64,000 nucleotides of DNA from Sulfitobacter sp. F26169L (GCF_026410285.1 NZ_JAPMLP010000004.1:406036-470035); one strand, 5' to 3'; positions 50,927-61,040 are shown, counted from the stretch's first letter. Numbers and translations are program-made. Notes: a model not told the origin generated them from the sequence alone.

Positions 50927-51231
50927 TCCGGCCGAAACGTGAACGCAGCATTTTGAGTGCCGCTTTTTTTGAGTAACGCCTTCGGTTTTGGCCGGAGGCG
51001 TTTTTGTTTGATGCGATATCTGGGCAAAGATTAACGCGAAACCGCGATATTTTGCGGTTATCCACTGTAGATTGGTGTTATCCCCAGAAAAAAGGTTGCC
51101 AGACCCTATCGGCATCGCCACCATATGTTGTAGGACGCACAGGCAAACGCGCGTTCTGTTGCGAAAGCACCCAAGGTGAAGGGGCCGGACACAGGCTCTA
51201 CCGCTTTGGAGATAACATAAAAGGTGGCAAA
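50927..51231. other. Intergenic stretch between ubiK and the YbjN gene
   Basis: About 305 bases hold the ubiK terminator, a small stem-loop (ACCGC/GCGGT near 51041-51058) and two TTATCC-containing boxes. The rest should carry the promoter of the YbjN gene. No gene is seen. Confidence 0.5.
50975..51005 (+). terminator. Terminator of ubiK
   Basis: A 10-bp stem ACGCCTTCGG / CCGGAGGCGT (one G-U pair) with a TTTTGG loop is followed by TTTTTG. Confidence 0.87.
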
Positions 51232-51732
51232 ATGGCCCTGTCCGAGCAGTATTTGGAAGACGATATTCACCCTATCGACATCGTGGAGACGTTGGCGGCC
51301 CATCACGAATGGGTTTTCGACCGTATTTCTGATGAACAGATTTCGATGTCTGTCGAAGGGCAGTGGCGCACTTATTCGGTGACGCTGGCATGGTCAGCCT
51401 TTGATGAAACGCTGCGCCTGATCTGCACATTCGAAATGGACCCGCCCGAGGATAAAGTGCCCGCACTGTACGGTCTGCTGAACGATGTGAATGATCGCTG
51501 TTGGGCGGGCGCGTTCACCTACTGGGCGGAAGAGCAGCTGATGGTCTATCGCTATGGTCTGGTGCTTGCAGGTGGCCAGGTGGCGAGCCCTGAACAGATA
51601 GACACCATGATTGCCGCCGCCGTAAACAGTGCCGAGCGGTACTATCCGGCAGTGCAGCTTGTGGTCTGGGGAGAGCGGAGCGCAAAAGACGCGCTGCAAG
51701 TCGCCATTGCAGAGGCTTACGGTCGCGCGTAA
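51232..51732 (+). CDS. YbjN domain-containing protein
   Basis: This 166-residue protein holds a YbjN/DUF1790-type sensory-transduction-like domain: FDRISDEQISMSVEGQWRTYSVTLAW, CTFEMDPPEDKVPALYGLLNDVNDRCWAG (read in parts) and FTYWAEEQLMVYRYGLVL. The fold resembles type III secretion chaperones; the function is unclear. AAAAGGTGG precedes ATG 51232. It is 30 bases upstream of proC in the same direction. Confidence 0.88.
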   Translation: MALSEQYLEDDIHPIDIVETLAAHHEWVFDRISDEQISMSVEGQWRTYSVTLAWSAFDETLRLICTFEMDPPEDKVPALYGLLNDVNDRCWAGAFTYWAEEQLMVYRYGLVLAGGQVASPEQIDTMIAAAVNSAERYYPAVQLVVWGERSAKDALQVAIAEAYGRA

Positions 51733-51762
51733 CTCTTTCCCCCGTAGATGACAGGGGGACGT

Positions 51763-52578
51763 ATGAAAAATTCACGTATTGCAACGGATGGTCTGGTGCT
51801 TCTGGGCTGCGGCAAGATGGGCTCTGCCATGCTGGAAGGGTGGCTGGCGCGCGGTTTGCCTGCGGCTTCTGTCTGGGTGATTGATCCCGCCCCGTCGGAG
51901 TGGCTGCAAAATACCGGTGTTCACATCAACAAAGATTTGCCGTCCATGCCTGCGATCGTGCTGGTGGCGGTCAAGCCGCAGATGATGGCGGATGCGCTGC
52001 CAAGCCTGCGTGATATGGGCAATGCGAAAACCCTGTTTATCAGCGTCGCTGCCGGAACACCGATCAGCTTTTTCGAACAGACATTGGGCGAACAGACGCC
52101 CGTTGTGCGTGCCATGCCAAACACACCGGCTGCGATTTCGCAGGGCATAACCGCCATCGTCGGCAACGCCCATGCGGGTGCTCAAGGTCTGGACGAAGCA
52201 GAGGTGCTGCTGTCTGCCGTGGGTGAGGTTGTACGCCTAAGCGAGGAAGCGCAGATTGATGCTGTCACTGGCGTCAGCGGTTCCGGCCCCGCCTATGTGT
52301 TTCACATGATCGAAACCCTCGCCGCCGCAGGAGAGGCAGAGGGGTTGCCAGCCGACATGGCTTTGCAACTGGCCCGCGCGACCGTGGCGGGGGCAGGCGC
52401 GCTGGCGCAAGCGTCTGATGACAGTCCGGCGCAGTTGCGCGTGAACGTGACCAGCCCCAACGGCACCACCCAAGCCGCCTTGGAAGTGTTGATGAACGAG
52501 AGCGACGGTTTTCCTGCCTTGATGCGGCGCGCTGTTGCTGCTGCTGCAAACCGTTCAAGGGAGCTTGCTCGTGGCTGA
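51763..52578 (+). CDS. proC: Pyrroline-5-carboxylate reductase
   Basis: This 271-residue enzyme makes proline from pyrroline-5-carboxylate with NAD(P)H. The Rossmann motif LLGCGKMGSAMLEGW, RAMPNTPAAI and the C-terminal signature TGVSGSGPAYVFHMIETLAAAGEAEGL (read in parts) with RVNVTSPNGTTQAALEV are intact. ATG 51763 has AGGGGGA; the upstream ATG overlaps that site. The end overlaps the next gene by eight bases. Confidence 0.96.
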   Translation: MKNSRIATDGLVLLGCGKMGSAMLEGWLARGLPAASVWVIDPAPSEWLQNTGVHINKDLPSMPAIVLVAVKPQMMADALPSLRDMGNAKTLFISVAAGTPISFFEQTLGEQTPVVRAMPNTPAAISQGITAIVGNAHAGAQGLDEAEVLLSAVGEVVRLSEEAQIDAVTGVSGSGPAYVFHMIETLAAAGEAEGLPADMALQLARATVAGAGALAQASDDSPAQLRVNVTSPNGTTQAALEVLMNESDGFPALMRRAVAAAANRSRELARG

Positions 52579-52909
52579 GATTTCGTTTGATGATTTCATG
52601 AAAGTCGATATCCGCACAGGCCGCGTGATCAAGGCAGAGCCGTTCCCCGAAGCGCGCAATCCTTCGCTGAAGGTCTGGATCGATTTTGGCGAGGAAATTG
52701 GCGTGCGCAAAACCTCCGCCCAGATTACCGAACACTACACGCCCGATACGCTGACCGGACGGCAGGTCATGGCGGTTGTAAATTTCCCCCCACGCCAGAT
52801 CGGGCCGTTCATGTCAGAGGTGTTATTACTGGGTGTGCCGGATGAAAATGGTGCGGTCGTTTTGGTTGTGCCGGATCAAGAAACCCCGAGCGGAGGTCGG
52901 ATGCATTGA
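52571..52909 (+). CDS. tRNA-binding domain protein, CsaA-like
   Basis: This 112-residue protein is a stand-alone EMAPII-like OB fold (FMKVDIRTGRVIKAEPFPEARNPSLKVWIDFG read in parts; GRQVMAVVNFPPRQIGPFMSEVLLLG), the CsaA type, which can bind tRNA and has been linked to export. The start is GTG 52571 with AGGGAG upstream, inside the end of proC. It overlaps the next gene by four bases. Confidence 0.9.
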   Translation: MAEISFDDFMKVDIRTGRVIKAEPFPEARNPSLKVWIDFGEEIGVRKTSAQITEHYTPDTLTGRQVMAVVNFPPRQIGPFMSEVLLLGVPDENGAVVLVVPDQETPSGGRMH

Positions 52910-53856
52910 AAAACGTATTGATAAGCAGGCTGTTGCCGGATGAGGTTTATGCGTCACTTGAAGGGCTGAGTGTGGTGCGGCGTGACGAAACCGCACCGAT
53001 GGACGGTGATGAAATGCGCCGCGCCCTGCGCGAGTTTGACGGCGTGATGTGTACGTTGGGCGATCAGTTTTCAGCACAGGTTTTTGCCGACGTGCCAACA
53101 CCGCGCTGCAAGGTGCTGGCCAATTTTGGCGTTGGCTATAATCACATAAATGTGGAGGCGGCCAAAGCTTCCGGCATCACGGTGACCAACACACCCGGCG
53201 CTGTAACAGATGCCACCGCAGATATCGCCATGACCCTGATGCTGATGAGCGCGAGGCGCGCAGCAGAAGGCGAGCGGCTGGTTCGGTCCGGGGAATGGGA
53301 GGGATGGCACCCGACGCAGATGTTGGGCCTGCACCTGAGCGGCAAAGCTGTGGGTATCGTCGGGATGGGACGTATCGGGCAGGCCATCGCGCGGCGGTGT
53401 CACTTCGGTTTTGGCATGCAGATACGCTATCATGGCCGCAGCCGGAAAGAGCTGGATTTCGAAGCGCAGTATTATGACGATCTGACCCGACTGGCATCCG
53501 ATGTTGATGTTTTGGTAATGGCCGTCCCCGGCGGGGCCGAAACCCGCCATATGGTCAGTTCCCATGTTTTGGCTGCGATGAAGCCCCATGCGCGGATTAT
53601 CAATATCTCGCGCGGTGAAGTGGTGGAACAGGCGGCGCTGATCACGGCATTGGAAAATCAATCAATCGGTGGTGCCGGTCTTGATGTGTACGAGTTCGAG
53701 CCTGACGTGCCGCAGGCGTTGCGTGATCTGGATAATGTGGTGCTATTGCCGCATTTAGGTACTTCTACGAGGGAGGTTCGTGTGGATATGGGGCTAATGA
53801 TGGTTGAGAATTTACAAGCCGTACTGCGCGGTGATGCGCCGCCAAATCCGGTCTAG
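52906..53856 (+). CDS. D-isomer-specific 2-hydroxyacid dehydrogenase
   Basis: This 316-residue enzyme has the NAD motif GIVGMGRIGQAIARR at about residues 149-163 and the catalytic set Arg (NISRGEVVEQAAL), Glu (DVYEFEPDVP) and His (LLPHLGTSTR) of the glyoxylate/hydroxypyruvate reductase group. The start is TTG 52906, overlapping the previous stop, with GGAGG nine bases upstream. Its stop shares CTAG with the facing tdk gene. The substrate is not certain. Confidence 0.92.
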   Translation: MKNVLISRLLPDEVYASLEGLSVVRRDETAPMDGDEMRRALREFDGVMCTLGDQFSAQVFADVPTPRCKVLANFGVGYNHINVEAAKASGITVTNTPGAVTDATADIAMTLMLMSARRAAEGERLVRSGEWEGWHPTQMLGLHLSGKAVGIVGMGRIGQAIARRCHFGFGMQIRYHGRSRKELDFEAQYYDDLTRLASDVDVLVMAVPGGAETRHMVSSHVLAAMKPHARIINISRGEVVEQAALITALENQSIGGAGLDVYEFEPDVPQALRDLDNVVLLPHLGTSTREVRVDMGLMMVENLQAVLRGDAPPNPV

Positions 53857-54434
53857 CCTGCCGCGATTGCGATGCGCCAGTGGCGGCGGCACAAAGAAAC
53901 ATAGCTTTCGTTGCCGCCGATCTGCACCTGTGCCCCCTCGCGCAAGGCGCGCCCTTCGGCGTCCTGCCGCACAACCATCGTCGCCTTCTTGCCGCAATGA
54001 CAGATTGTACGAATTTCGCGCATTTCATCGGAAAGCGCCAACAACGCGGCAGATCCCGGGAAAAGCTGGCCTCTGAAATCGACACGCAGGCCATAGCACA
54101 TGATGGGAACACCCAGATCATCAACTGCCCGCGCCAGATCCCAAACCTGCGCGTCGCTTAAAAAATGCGCCTCATCGACAAAAATGCAGGCGCAAGGCCC
54201 CTCATTCAGACGCGATGAGATCTTGGCAAACAGGTCTTCGTCGCTGTGATATGTATCTGCGTCCTGTGAAATGCCGATGCGGGACGCGATCTTGCCTTCT
54301 CCGGCACGATTATCAAGCTGCGCGGTAATTAGATAAGGGACCATCCCGCGTTCGCGGTAGTTATGCGCAGCCTGCAACAGGACCGTAGATTTTCCGGCAT
54401 TCATCGTGGAATAGTTGAAATATAACTTGGCCAT
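53853..54434 (-). CDS. tdk: Thymidine kinase
   Basis: This 193-residue type II thymidine kinase phosphorylates thymidine for dTTP salvage. The P-loop STMNAGKSTVL, the metal motif IFVDEAHFL and the zinc Cys pairs (CHCG and CRRH) are present. ATG 54434 is the family start; the upstream open frame is shadow. It is divergent from the unknown 152-residue gene by 137 bases. Confidence 0.95.
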   Translation of the reverse strand: MAKLYFNYSTMNAGKSTVLLQAAHNYRERGMVPYLITAQLDNRAGEGKIASRIGISQDADTYHSDEDLFAKISSRLNEGPCACIFVDEAHFLSDAQVWDLARAVDDLGVPIMCYGLRVDFRGQLFPGSAALLALSDEMREIRTICHCGKKATMVVRQDAEGRALREGAQVQIGGNESYVSLCRRHWRIAIAAG

Positions 54435-54571
54435 GTGCGTATTTTCCGCCTTAAAGTGTCTCGTTCGGGATGATCGTTGGCAATTTACAATCCGGCGGGG
54501 TAATTGCACTAGGACTTGGCCAGTATGAACGATATGTTGTTCAGAGCACACACCGATTGAGGATACTTAAA

Positions 54572-55030
54572 ATGGATGCAGCGGGCAACTATTTGAAAAA
54601 GCACACGGAAGCTTTGGTTAAAGCTGTGGGCATCGAGGCCGCCTGTGACGTCACCGGAAAGTCGAAAGCAACTTTGGGACGTTATTACTCCGACCATGAC
54701 GAACACGCGGACCGGTTTATGCCGATTGATGCCGTCGTTGCGTTGGAAATCGCGGCGGGCTATCCTCACGTGACCCAAGCGCTGGCGGAATTGTCGGGCG
54801 CGCATCTGGATTATGACGAACGGCGGCCCAACGATACTTCCAAAGGCGGTGTAAATGCCGATGTGATCGCCCTGAGCCAGCGTTTTGCGATGTTGATGGG
54901 CGAATATCAGCAATCTATCGCAGATGGAAAAATTACCGTGAACGAGGCGAAGCGGCTGCTTAAAGAGACGACGATGCTGCAACAGGTGCTGGTTGATATG
55001 AAGCTGCATCTGGAAGATGAGAGCGTCTAA
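54572..55030 (+). CDS. Unknown protein, possible helix-turn-helix N-terminus
   Basis: I do not recognise this 152-residue protein with certainty. The N-terminal part (YLKKHTEALVKAVGIEAACDVTGKSKATLGRYYSD, read in parts) has a spacing like a phage-type helix-turn-helix, and the C-terminal half is helical (DGKITVNEAKRLLKETTMLQQVLVDMK). A Mor/phage-regulator-like role is possible but weak. GAGGA precedes ATG 54572. It stands between tdk and the KAS III-like gene with its own upstream region. Confidence 0.75.
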   Translation: MDAAGNYLKKHTEALVKAVGIEAACDVTGKSKATLGRYYSDHDEHADRFMPIDAVVALEIAAGYPHVTQALAELSGAHLDYDERRPNDTSKGGVNADVIALSQRFAMLMGEYQQSIADGKITVNEAKRLLKETTMLQQVLVDMKLHLEDESV

Positions 55031-55079
55031 CTTCGATCACAGGCACCCGCGCAAGGTTTCCGAATTGCTTACCAGGAAC

Positions 55080-56204
55080 CTAACCGTGCTTTTGTACAAT
55101 CACCGAGCCGACAGAGTAACCCGCACCGAATGAGCAGATCAGCCCCGTGTCACCATCCTGCAGATCGTCTGAATACTTTGAAAAGGCGATGATGGAACCG
55201 GCGGAGGATGTGTTGGCATAATCCTGAAGGATGTTTGGCTGCTCACCCGCTTCCGGCAGGCGTCCCAATACTTTCTTGCCGATGAAATCATTCATGGATT
55301 TGTTGGCTTGATGAAGCCAGAGACGTTTCAGATCAGCGGCCTCTACCCCTTCGTTCGCCATATGATTGCCAATGTGCTCGGATACCATGGGCAGCACTTC
55401 CTTGAACACTTTGCGTCCGTTCTGCATGAATTGCATATCGCGACGGTCTGCCACCCCGTCGGGGCGCGAGCGGCGTAGGAAGCCGTTGTTATTACGAATA
55501 TTGTTGGAGAAATCTGTAGCGCAACGGGTTGATCTTATTTCAAAGTAGGGGCCAGTGGCGTTTTCCGCGCGTTCAATCAGGGTTGCAGTCGCCACATCGC
55601 CAAAGATGAAATGACAGTCGCGGTCGCGCCATTCCAGATGGGCAGAGCAAATTTCCGGATTGACTACCAGCGCACTACGGATAGAGCCTGAGCGGACCAT
55701 ATCTGCAGCGGCCTGGATACCAAAGGTGGCAGAAGAGCAAGCCACATTCATATCGAAGGCAAAACCGTTGATCTGCAACAGATCCTGAATTTCTATAGCA
55801 ACGGCGGGGTAGGCGCGCTCCAGGTTTGACGCGGCACAAATCACCGCATCAACGTCAGCGGCCGTTTTACCCGCGCTCTCCAAAGCTTTGTGTGCTGCAT
55901 CCAGCGCCATTTCAGCCATAAGGGAGGGTTCATTATCAGTTCGCTGGCGAAGCAGCGGGTGCATAACCAAAGGGTCAAGAATTCCTGTTTTATCAATTAC
56001 GTAGCGTTGGTTAATCCCTGATGCTTTGTAAATGAATTCCTCCGAGGAATGTTCTTTTGCAGGCATGCTGCCTTCAGCGATTTTGTCTTCGTTTTCTGCA
56101 TTATAGATGTCCACATAGGCGTTAAAGCTCTTTACCAGTTCAGCGTTTGTGATCACCTGATCGGGGGTGAAGACGCCTGTGCCTGTGATCGCTGCTGTGT
56201 ACAT
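55080..56204 (-). CDS. Beta-ketoacyl-ACP synthase III-like enzyme
   Basis: This 374-residue thiolase-fold enzyme resembles the FabH group. It has the nucleophile region NVACSSATFGIQAAADMV, the His site LWLHQANKSMNDF and the Asn site DYANTSSAGSI, the Cys-His-Asn triad. It is longer than housekeeping FabH (about 320 residues) because of an insert near residues 30-75. It may elongate unusual acyl groups rather than start fatty acid synthesis. ATG 56204 has GAGG. A CtrA-like box lies 117 bases upstream. Confidence 0.88.
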   Translation of the reverse strand: MYTAAITGTGVFTPDQVITNAELVKSFNAYVDIYNAENEDKIAEGSMPAKEHSSEEFIYKASGINQRYVIDKTGILDPLVMHPLLRQRTDNEPSLMAEMALDAAHKALESAGKTAADVDAVICAASNLERAYPAVAIEIQDLLQINGFAFDMNVACSSATFGIQAAADMVRSGSIRSALVVNPEICSAHLEWRDRDCHFIFGDVATATLIERAENATGPYFEIRSTRCATDFSNNIRNNNGFLRRSRPDGVADRRDMQFMQNGRKVFKEVLPMVSEHIGNHMANEGVEAADLKRLWLHQANKSMNDFIGKKVLGRLPEAGEQPNILQDYANTSSAGSIIAFSKYSDDLQDGDTGLICSFGAGYSVGSVIVQKHG

Positions 56205-56510
56205 CTCATTTTCCTCTTTACTGACTGCGGCTTGGCCGACCCAGCGCATGTGGATAAACTGCCAGACTACTGCTGGCGGCTCATAACACTGACGGTGACT
56301 GCGGTTCCATGGTTCGCAGATTAACGGGATTTTAACACAGTGCCTATGGGGAAATTTACCAAGGTCAATCGTACAATTGCCAAAGAGGGATTATTCTGGC
56401 GCGGGATGTAAAACGCGATTTTCGACTTCCGCACAGCAAGGCGAAAGACAGCTTTCTTTCGTCGAAAGTGTCCTTCGCTAATCTGTGAAAGCATTTTTCA
56501 CGGGCCGGTC
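56205..56510. other. Intergenic stretch between the KAS III-like gene and carB
   Basis: About 306 bases carry the upstream region of the KAS III-like gene, with a TTAA-N7-TTAA box, and the downstream region of carB, where GTGAAA/TTTCAC and a longer imperfect stem (GCGAAGGACA/TGTCTTTCGC) could form. No gene is seen. Confidence 0.5.
56321..56336. promoter_or_regulatory. Candidate CtrA-binding box
   Basis: TTAACGGGATTTTAAC fits TTAA-N7-TTAAC exactly. It lies 117 bases upstream of the KAS III-like start, in a non-coding region. Chance occurrence is possible. Confidence 0.45.
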
Positions 56511-59500
56511 TTATCCCTGCAACGCTTTCACGCCAATCTCATCTTCCGCCTGCGCTTTTATCGCTAGTACCGCCGCATAGGAGCCCGCTGCTGTCGTGTA
56601 GTATGGAATTTTGTCGTACAGCGCGATGGACCGGATAGATTTGCTGTCTTCCACCGCTTGGGCGCCCTCGGTTGTGTTCATCACAAGGTGGATCTGGCCG
56701 TCTTTCATCATATCGGTGATGTCTGGGCGGCCTTCGTACACTTTGTTAACCGTTTCGCAGGGGATGTTGTGTTCTGTTAACCACGAGGCCGTTCCACGGG
56801 TCGCGACAATGGTAAAGGACTGATCAATCAGAATTTGCGCGGCTTTCAAAACGTCGGATGTTTTGTCTGCGTCTTTGATAGACAGAAATGCGTTGCCAGT
56901 GCGGGGCAGCATATTTCCGGCACCCATCTGCGCCTTCAGGAAGGCACGGGGGAAGTCGCGGTCCCACCCCATCACTTCACCGGTGGAGCGCATTTCGGGG
57001 CCGAGGATGGTATCAACGCCGGGGAAGCGGGCGAATGGCAGAACAGCCTCCTTCACGGAAAACCACGGCATGTTCGGGTCGGCCAATGTCATCGGGTCAC
57101 CCAGCGGTAAAACATCGTTGTAGGCGGCGTTTGCATCGTATGGCGGGCGCAGCGGGAAGTTGGAGAGCGGCTCTCCGGCCATGATACGGGCGGCAATGCT
57201 GGCGATCGCGCTGTCGGTTGCTTTGGCAACGAAAGGCACCGTGCGCGAGGCCCGCGGGTTGACCTCGATCAGGAAGATTTCATCGGTGCCTTCGGCATTG
57301 GGTTTGATGGCAAACTGGATGTTCATCAGGCCGACCACGTTCAGCGCCTTGGCTAGTGCCTTTGTCTGAACTTCCACCTGCGCGATGATGTCGTCGCCGA
57401 GGGAATAGGGTGGAAGTGAACAGGCGCTGTCGCCGGAGTGCACACCTGCCTCTTCGATGTGCTGCATGATACCGGCAACGTGTACGTCCGTCCCATCCGA
57501 CAGCGCATCAACGTCCAGTTCAACGGCACCGGACAGGTAGCTGTCCAGCAACACGGGGCTGTCACCCGAGACGACAACCGCTTCGGAGATATACCGCTCC
57601 AGCTGGGTCTGATCGCGCACGATTTCCATCGCGCGGCCACCCAGAACATAAGAGGGGCGGATCACCAGCGGAAAGCCAATCTCTTTGGCGATTTCGAAGG
57701 CTTCTGCATCGGTATGGGCAATGCCATTGTGCGGCTGTTTCAGTCCAAGGTTTTGCACCAGATCGGCGAACCGCTCGCGATCTTCGGCGAGGTCGATCAT
57801 ATCGGGCGTAGTGCCGAGGATCGGGATGCCTTCGTCATGCAGTGCCTGCGCAATCTTCAGCGGGGTCTGGCCGCCGAACTGCACGATTACGCCGTGCAGC
57901 GTGCCGTTTTCCTGCTCAACACGCAGAATTTCCATCACATGTTCGAAGGTGAGTGGTTCGAAATACAAACGGTCGGAGGTGTCGTAATCGGTGCTGACTG
58001 TTTCGGGGTTGCAGTTAACCATAATGGTTTCGTAACCCGCATCTGTCAGCGCGTAACACGCGTGGCAGCAGCAGTAATCAAATTCGATGCCCTGGCCAAT
58101 CCGGTTGGGGCCGCCGCCGAGAATCACAACTTTCTGGCGATCACTTGGGCGCGCTTCGCACTCGGCGTCACCCATCATCGGCGTCTCGTAGGTGGAGTAC
58201 ATGTAAGGTGTTTGCGCCTCGAACTCGGCAGCACAGGTATCAATCCGTTTGAATACGGCTTTCACACCCAGCGACAGGCGCGCTTTGCGCACGGTCTTTT
58301 CGGTTTGTCCGGTCAGCCGTGCCAGACGGGCATCGGTAAAGCCCATCATTTTGAGCGTGCGCAGACCATTTTCATCGGTTGGCATGCCGTCGGCGCGCAC
58401 TTTTTCCTCAGCTTCGATGATCTCGCGGATGCGGGCAAGGAACCACGGGTCGAACATTGTGGTGGCGTGAATGTCGTCGTCGGACAGGCCATGGCGCATG
58501 GCTTGAGCGATGGTGCGCATCCGGTCGGGCGTGGTTTTCGAAATCGCCTTGGTGATCGCCGCTTTGTCCGGCGCACCGGGAATGTCGATTTCGTCAAACC
58601 CCGTTAGGCCGGATTCCATTGAAGCAAGCGCCTTTTGCAGGCTTTCGTGGATGGTCCGACCAATTGACATCGCCTCGCCCACGGATTTCATCGCTGTGGT
58701 CAGGTAGGGTTCGGAGCCGGGGAATTTTTCAAACGCAAACTTGGGGATTTTGGTAACGACATAGTCAATCGTTGGCTCGAACGAGGCTGGGGTCACGCCG
58801 GTGATGTCATTATCCAACTCGTCCAGCGTGAACCCAACGGCGAGCTTGGCCGCGATTTTTGCAATCGGAAAACCAGTGGCCTTGGACGCAAGGGCAGAAC
58901 TGCGCGACACGCGCGGGTTCATTTCAATCACAACCATCCGGCCATCGGCGGGGTTTACAGCCCATTGTACGTTGCTGCCGCCTGTTTCCACACCAATCTC
59001 GCGCAGGACCGCAATCGAGTGGTTGCGCATGATCTGGTATTCTTTGTCCGTCAGCGTCAGCGCGGGGGCAACTGTGATCGAATCCCCTGTATGCACGCCC
59101 ATCGGATCCACGTTCTCAATCGCGCAAACGATGATGGCGTTGTCGGCGGTGTCGCGCACGACTTCCATTTCGAATTCTTTCCAGCCCAGCAGCGATTCAT
59201 CAATCAGGATTTGCCCCATTGGTGATGCATCCATACCCGAGCGGCAGTAGAATTCATAATCCTCACGGTTGTAGGCGATGCCGCCGCCGGTGCCGCCCAT
59301 GGTGAAGGCGGGGCGGATGATGGCCGGCAGGCCGACTTCCTCCAGAGCTTCCAGTGCCAGCGCCACACCTGCGGCGAGGTCTTTCTTGCCGTTTGCGTCT
59401 TTTGGCGCAGTACAGATCGTGGCTTTGGGGTTTTCGATGCCGAGCCTGTCCATCGCTTCGCGGAACAACTGGCGGTCTTCGGCCATTTCGATGGCCTCAC

Positions 59501-59858
59501 GCTTGGCGCCGATCATCTCGACGTTGTATTTCGCAAGAACGCCCATTTCCTCAAGCGCGAGCGAGGTGTTCAGGCCGGTTTGCCCGCCCATTGTGGGCAG
59601 CAGCGCATCGGGGCGCTCTTTTTCGATGATCTTGGCCACGATTTCCGGTGTGATCGGTTCGATATACGTGGCATCGGCCAATCCTGGGTCCGTCATGATG
59701 GTCGCTGGGTTGGAGTTGACGAGGATAACGCGATAGCCTTCTTCTTTCAGAGCCTTACACGCCTGCGCGCCGGAGTAGTCGAATTCGCAGGCCTGCCCGA
59801 TCACAATAGGCCCCGCACCAATGATCATGATCGACTTTATGTCGGTTCTCTTTGGCAT
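56511..59858 (-). CDS. carB: Carbamoyl-phosphate synthase large subunit
   Basis: This 1115-residue enzyme makes carbamoyl phosphate from bicarbonate, ammonia and two ATP, for pyrimidine and arginine synthesis. It has the two homologous ATP-grasp halves: [23 protein letters not shown] and [15 protein letters not shown] in the first; [19 protein letters not shown] and [14 protein letters not shown] in the second; and a C-terminal MGS-like allosteric domain. ATG 59858 ([11 protein letters not shown]) is the family start; the 51-codon extension upstream is not coding. carA is not in the window. Confidence 0.98.
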   Translation of the reverse strand: MPKRTDIKSIMIIGAGPIVIGQACEFDYSGAQACKALKEEGYRVILVNSNPATIMTDPGLADATYIEPITPEIVAKIIEKERPDALLPTMGGQTGLNTSLALEEMGVLAKYNVEMIGAKREAIEMAEDRQLFREAMDRLGIENPKATICTAPKDANGKKDLAAGVALALEALEEVGLPAIIRPAFTMGGTGGGIAYNREDYEFYCRSGMDASPMGQILIDESLLGWKEFEMEVVRDTADNAIIVCAIENVDPMGVHTGDSITVAPALTLTDKEYQIMRNHSIAVLREIGVETGGSNVQWAVNPADGRMVVIEMNPRVSRSSALASKATGFPIAKIAAKLAVGFTLDELDNDITGVTPASFEPTIDYVVTKIPKFAFEKFPGSEPYLTTAMKSVGEAMSIGRTIHESLQKALASMESGLTGFDEIDIPGAPDKAAITKAISKTTPDRMRTIAQAMRHGLSDDDIHATTMFDPWFLARIREIIEAEEKVRADGMPTDENGLRTLKMMGFTDARLARLTGQTEKTVRKARLSLGVKAVFKRIDTCAAEFEAQTPYMYSTYETPMMGDAECEARPSDRQKVVILGGGPNRIGQGIEFDYCCCHACYALTDAGYETIMVNCNPETVSTDYDTSDRLYFEPLTFEHVMEILRVEQENGTLHGVIVQFGGQTPLKIAQALHDEGIPILGTTPDMIDLAEDRERFADLVQNLGLKQPHNGIAHTDAEAFEIAKEIGFPLVIRPSYVLGGRAMEIVRDQTQLERYISEAVVVSGDSPVLLDSYLSGAVELDVDALSDGTDVHVAGIMQHIEEAGVHSGDSACSLPPYSLGDDIIAQVEVQTKALAKALNVVGLMNIQFAIKPNAEGTDEIFLIEVNPRASRTVPFVAKATDSAIASIAARIMAGEPLSNFPLRPPYDANAAYNDVLPLGDPMTLADPNMPWFSVKEAVLPFARFPGVDTILGPEMRSTGEVMGWDRDFPRAFLKAQMGAGNMLPRTGNAFLSIKDADKTSDVLKAAQILIDQSFTIVATRGTASWLTEHNIPCETVNKVYEGRPDITDMMKDGQIHLVMNTTEGAQAVEDSKSIRSIALYDKIPYYTTAAGSYAAVLAIKAQAEDEIGVKALQG

Positions 59859-60037
59859 GGCTCCGGCCCCCTGAAAAATTGGCAAACTTTCGCGGTTATA
59901 GGCATTGGGACGCAGGGTGCAAGGCGGAATCGGGCGAGATATGAATACGGATGTCCTGCCCTGATTTATCTGGGTCGGCGCGTTGGCCCATGGTACGTCT
60001 TGCATCACCATCCAACGAGAGCGAAAGGGCCTTTCCC

Positions 60038-60220
60038 GTGATCAAATACGTTTATCCTGATGGAAGCCATTGCTACCGTGCCATCCATACGGCGCATGCC
60101 GTGTTCAGAAACGATGCAGGAAAGCTGATTGCGCGGGCTGAAAAGGCGGACCAATCGGGCATGTATGAATTCGAGATCAAGGGATTCGAAATACTGCAAT
60201 CAGGTGTGTTTTACGACTAG
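60038..60220 (+). CDS. Small hypothetical protein
   Basis: A 60-residue frame from GTG 60038 with AAGGG upstream at nine bases. The sequence is protein-like and balanced in charge ([20 protein letters not shown] then [18 protein letters not shown]), with a beta-rich look and no signal peptide. A longer frame to ATG 59951 exists but its lead is unlike protein. I recognise no family. It sits alone between carB (divergent) and the YbfF-like gene (facing). Confidence 0.55.
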   Translation: MIKYVYPDGSHCYRAIHTAHAVFRNDAGKLIARAEKADQSGMYEFEIKGFEILQSGVFYD

Positions 60221-60278
60221 CGTATAAGGCCCCTATGCATCGCAGGGAAAGAAATCCGCAGACCATAAAGGGATCGGT

Positions 60279-61040
60279 TCAGGCGTCCAGATATGTTCGA
60301 ACAGCCGCTTCAAATGCGCGGGGACGATCCGCGTGCAGCCAGTGACCCGCATCGGGGAGTTTGGCAAAGCGCGCCGCAGGAAACAGCGATTTGATATGCG
60401 CGCGGTGTGCGGGCAGCACATATTCACTGTCGCCCCCTGTTAGAAACAAGGTGGGGTTTGTGAATTCTCCCGATACCTCGGGAAAGCCGATAATGTTTTC
60501 CATCTCGGCTTCAAGCGTATCAAGATTCAGTCGCCAGCGTTTTGCAGCGACGTCCAGCGATTGGGTGAAAAAGCTTTGCAGCGCGGGATCGACGCCTTGC
60601 GCACCCAACTGCTCGGCCGCTTCCGAGCGGCGGGTGAGATTGTTCAGATCGACGCTGCGCATTGCGGCGATATGGTGGGACTGGCTGTGGCTGTAGGGGA
60701 CGGGTGCAATGTCTGCTACAATCAGGCGGCGGATCAGGTCGGGATGCTTTAGCGCCGCGACCATCGCAGCCTTTCCGCCCATGGAATGACCGCATAAATC
60801 GACTGGCGCGCCGATATTGCGGATCAATTCAGCCAGATCATCTGCCATATCGTCATAGGTCTGTGTGTCTGCACGCGGGCTGTGGCCGTGGTTGCGCATA
60901 TCGGGTGTGATCACGCGGCGGGTATCGGACAGGCGTTTGGCGATAACGCCCCAGTTGCGACCGGACCCGAACAGGCCATGCGCGATGATCAGGGGCGGTG
61001 TGTCAGGGGATGCATCCCCGAATTCGGTAAAGCTCAGCAT
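60279..61040 (-). CDS. Alpha/beta hydrolase, YbfF-like esterase
   Basis: This 253-residue cytoplasmic hydrolase has PPLIIAHGLFGSGRNWG, the nucleophile elbow LCGHSMGGKAAM at about residues 93-104, a TGGDSEYV acid segment and the His in PDAGHWLHADRP. It resembles YbfF/abhydrolase 11-like esterases that act on acyl-CoA or short esters. The frame upstream of ATG 61040 overlaps the divergent gene and is shadow. Confidence 0.9.
   Translation of the reverse strand: MLSFTEFGDASPDTPPLIIAHGLFGSGRNWGVIAKRLSDTRRVITPDMRNHGHSPRADTQTYDDMADDLAELIRNIGAPVDLCGHSMGGKAAMVAALKHPDLIRRLIVADIAPVPYSHSQSHHIAAMRSVDLNNLTRRSEAAEQLGAQGVDPALQSFFTQSLDVAAKRWRLNLDTLEAEMENIIGFPEVSGEFTNPTLFLTGGDSEYVLPAHRAHIKSLFPAARFAKLPDAGHWLHADRPRAFEAAVRTYLDA

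Noticed and set aside
50183..51124. 313-residue minus-strand frame over lgt and ubiK
   Set aside because: Covers two recognised genes in other frames and has no coherent domain.
57438..58607. 389-residue plus-strand frame over carB
   Set aside because: Antisense shadow of carB; no motifs and a start inside the coding region.
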